From: Anisakis pegreffii
Lineage: Eukaryota; Nematoda; Chromadorea; Rhabditida; Anisakidae
Length of the DNA: 64,000 nucleotides
NCBI GenBank assembly: GCA_035041965.1
Contig: JAPYMA010001168.1
Location: forward strand, 18,003 to 82,002
Reading direction: 5' to 3'
Position 1 is the stretch's first letter. Every line of letters begins with the position of its first letter. Below, piece by piece: positions 63,674 to 64,000 of this stretch. A program made the position numbers and the translations under genes. Under the pieces are notes generated by a model. That model ran no database searches, had not been told where the DNA came from, and saw only the letters and a list, made by a program, of their open reading frames with translations.

Positions 63674-64000
63674 TACAGCTGTCGCGCCACGCACCATTGA
63701 TACTTTCAAATTTATCCAAATCTCAGCAAAGTTATGAGCTTATGTCCAGGCAAGAGCATCAAACTTGAGCCTGTCCCTGTCATATGACGTCGAATTATAC
63801 CCGAGTATTTTGTGTGGGGCTCTCTACGCACTTTGCGATTCTGTCTCAATCATGGAACGCCACTGAATCATGCCCAGCAATACTTCCCCTCATTATGCCT
63901 GGCGCGACAGCATAAAAAACATTTCAATGGCTACATTTAATCGGACAATCCCAAACAAAATAAATGAACACATTCTGAAAGAATACGAAACAGAACTAAG

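Overview
This 64 kb window is eukaryotic nuclear DNA. It is AT-rich, with many introns of roughly 95 bp to several kb that begin GT and end in short acceptors such as TTTCAG or TTTTAG. It carries clear metazoan orthologues. The compact acceptor style, the AT-rich introns and the gene set fit a nematode with a fairly large, repeat-bearing genome; that assignment is inference. No prokaryotic operon, CRISPR array, rRNA or functional tRNA gene was seen.

All four recognisable protein genes lie on the minus strand. Reading from right to left (their 5' to 3' direction), the first is an AFG1-like mitochondrial AAA+ ATPase (AFG1L; 12 exons, 60168 to 56546, apparently complete at 465 codons). Next is a small three-exon gene for a predicted mitochondrial single-pass membrane protein that I do not recognise (54414 to 53334, 154 codons). 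Third is an AKTIP/FTS homologue, a catalytically dead ubiquitin-conjugating-enzyme fold of the FTS-Hook-FHIP dynein adaptor (about 52471/52419 to 49374). Last is a very long MAPKBP1/WDR62-family WD40 scaffold gene (43742 to 739, 34 exons recognised, about 1,850 codons). Its 3' end, and possibly its first codons, lie outside what I can see. Splice phases were checked exon by exon and are compatible through all these models, apart from the weak points named in the entries.

The WD40 gene takes up about two thirds of the window. An N-terminal exon at 43.6 kb is followed by an intron of about 19.8 kb (23784-43602), then 17 WD40 exons (17.8-23.8 kb), then 16 exons of a serine-, proline-, glutamine- and asparagine-rich tail (0.7-16.8 kb). 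The big intron holds hAT-type non-autonomous transposons, microsatellites and a broken zinc-knuckle fragment.

Mobile DNA includes four copies of one hAT-like MITE with CAGTGGTTCTCA-type ends and 8-bp target duplications (9416-10172, 27918-28751, 35266-about 35946, 42598-43334), plus a 60-bp scrap at 60591. It also includes a tRNA-derived SINE with a perfect 14-bp target duplication (48704-48905). A related SINE at 52477-52621 has become a head-to-head inverted dimer with 36-bp perfect hairpin arms, right at the 5' end of the AKTIP-like gene. The right-hand 3.8 kb (60.2-64 kb) has no confident gene. It does hold a 34-bp-arm palindrome next to an unusually AT-rich open frame, and a 171-codon plus-strand ORF of unknown nature.

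Nothing here amounts to a clearly new molecular system. The most notable items are the SINE hairpin at the AKTIP-like start, the giant first intron, a candidate alternative terminal exon in the mitochondrial gene, and the nematode-type C-terminal extension of the FTS protein.
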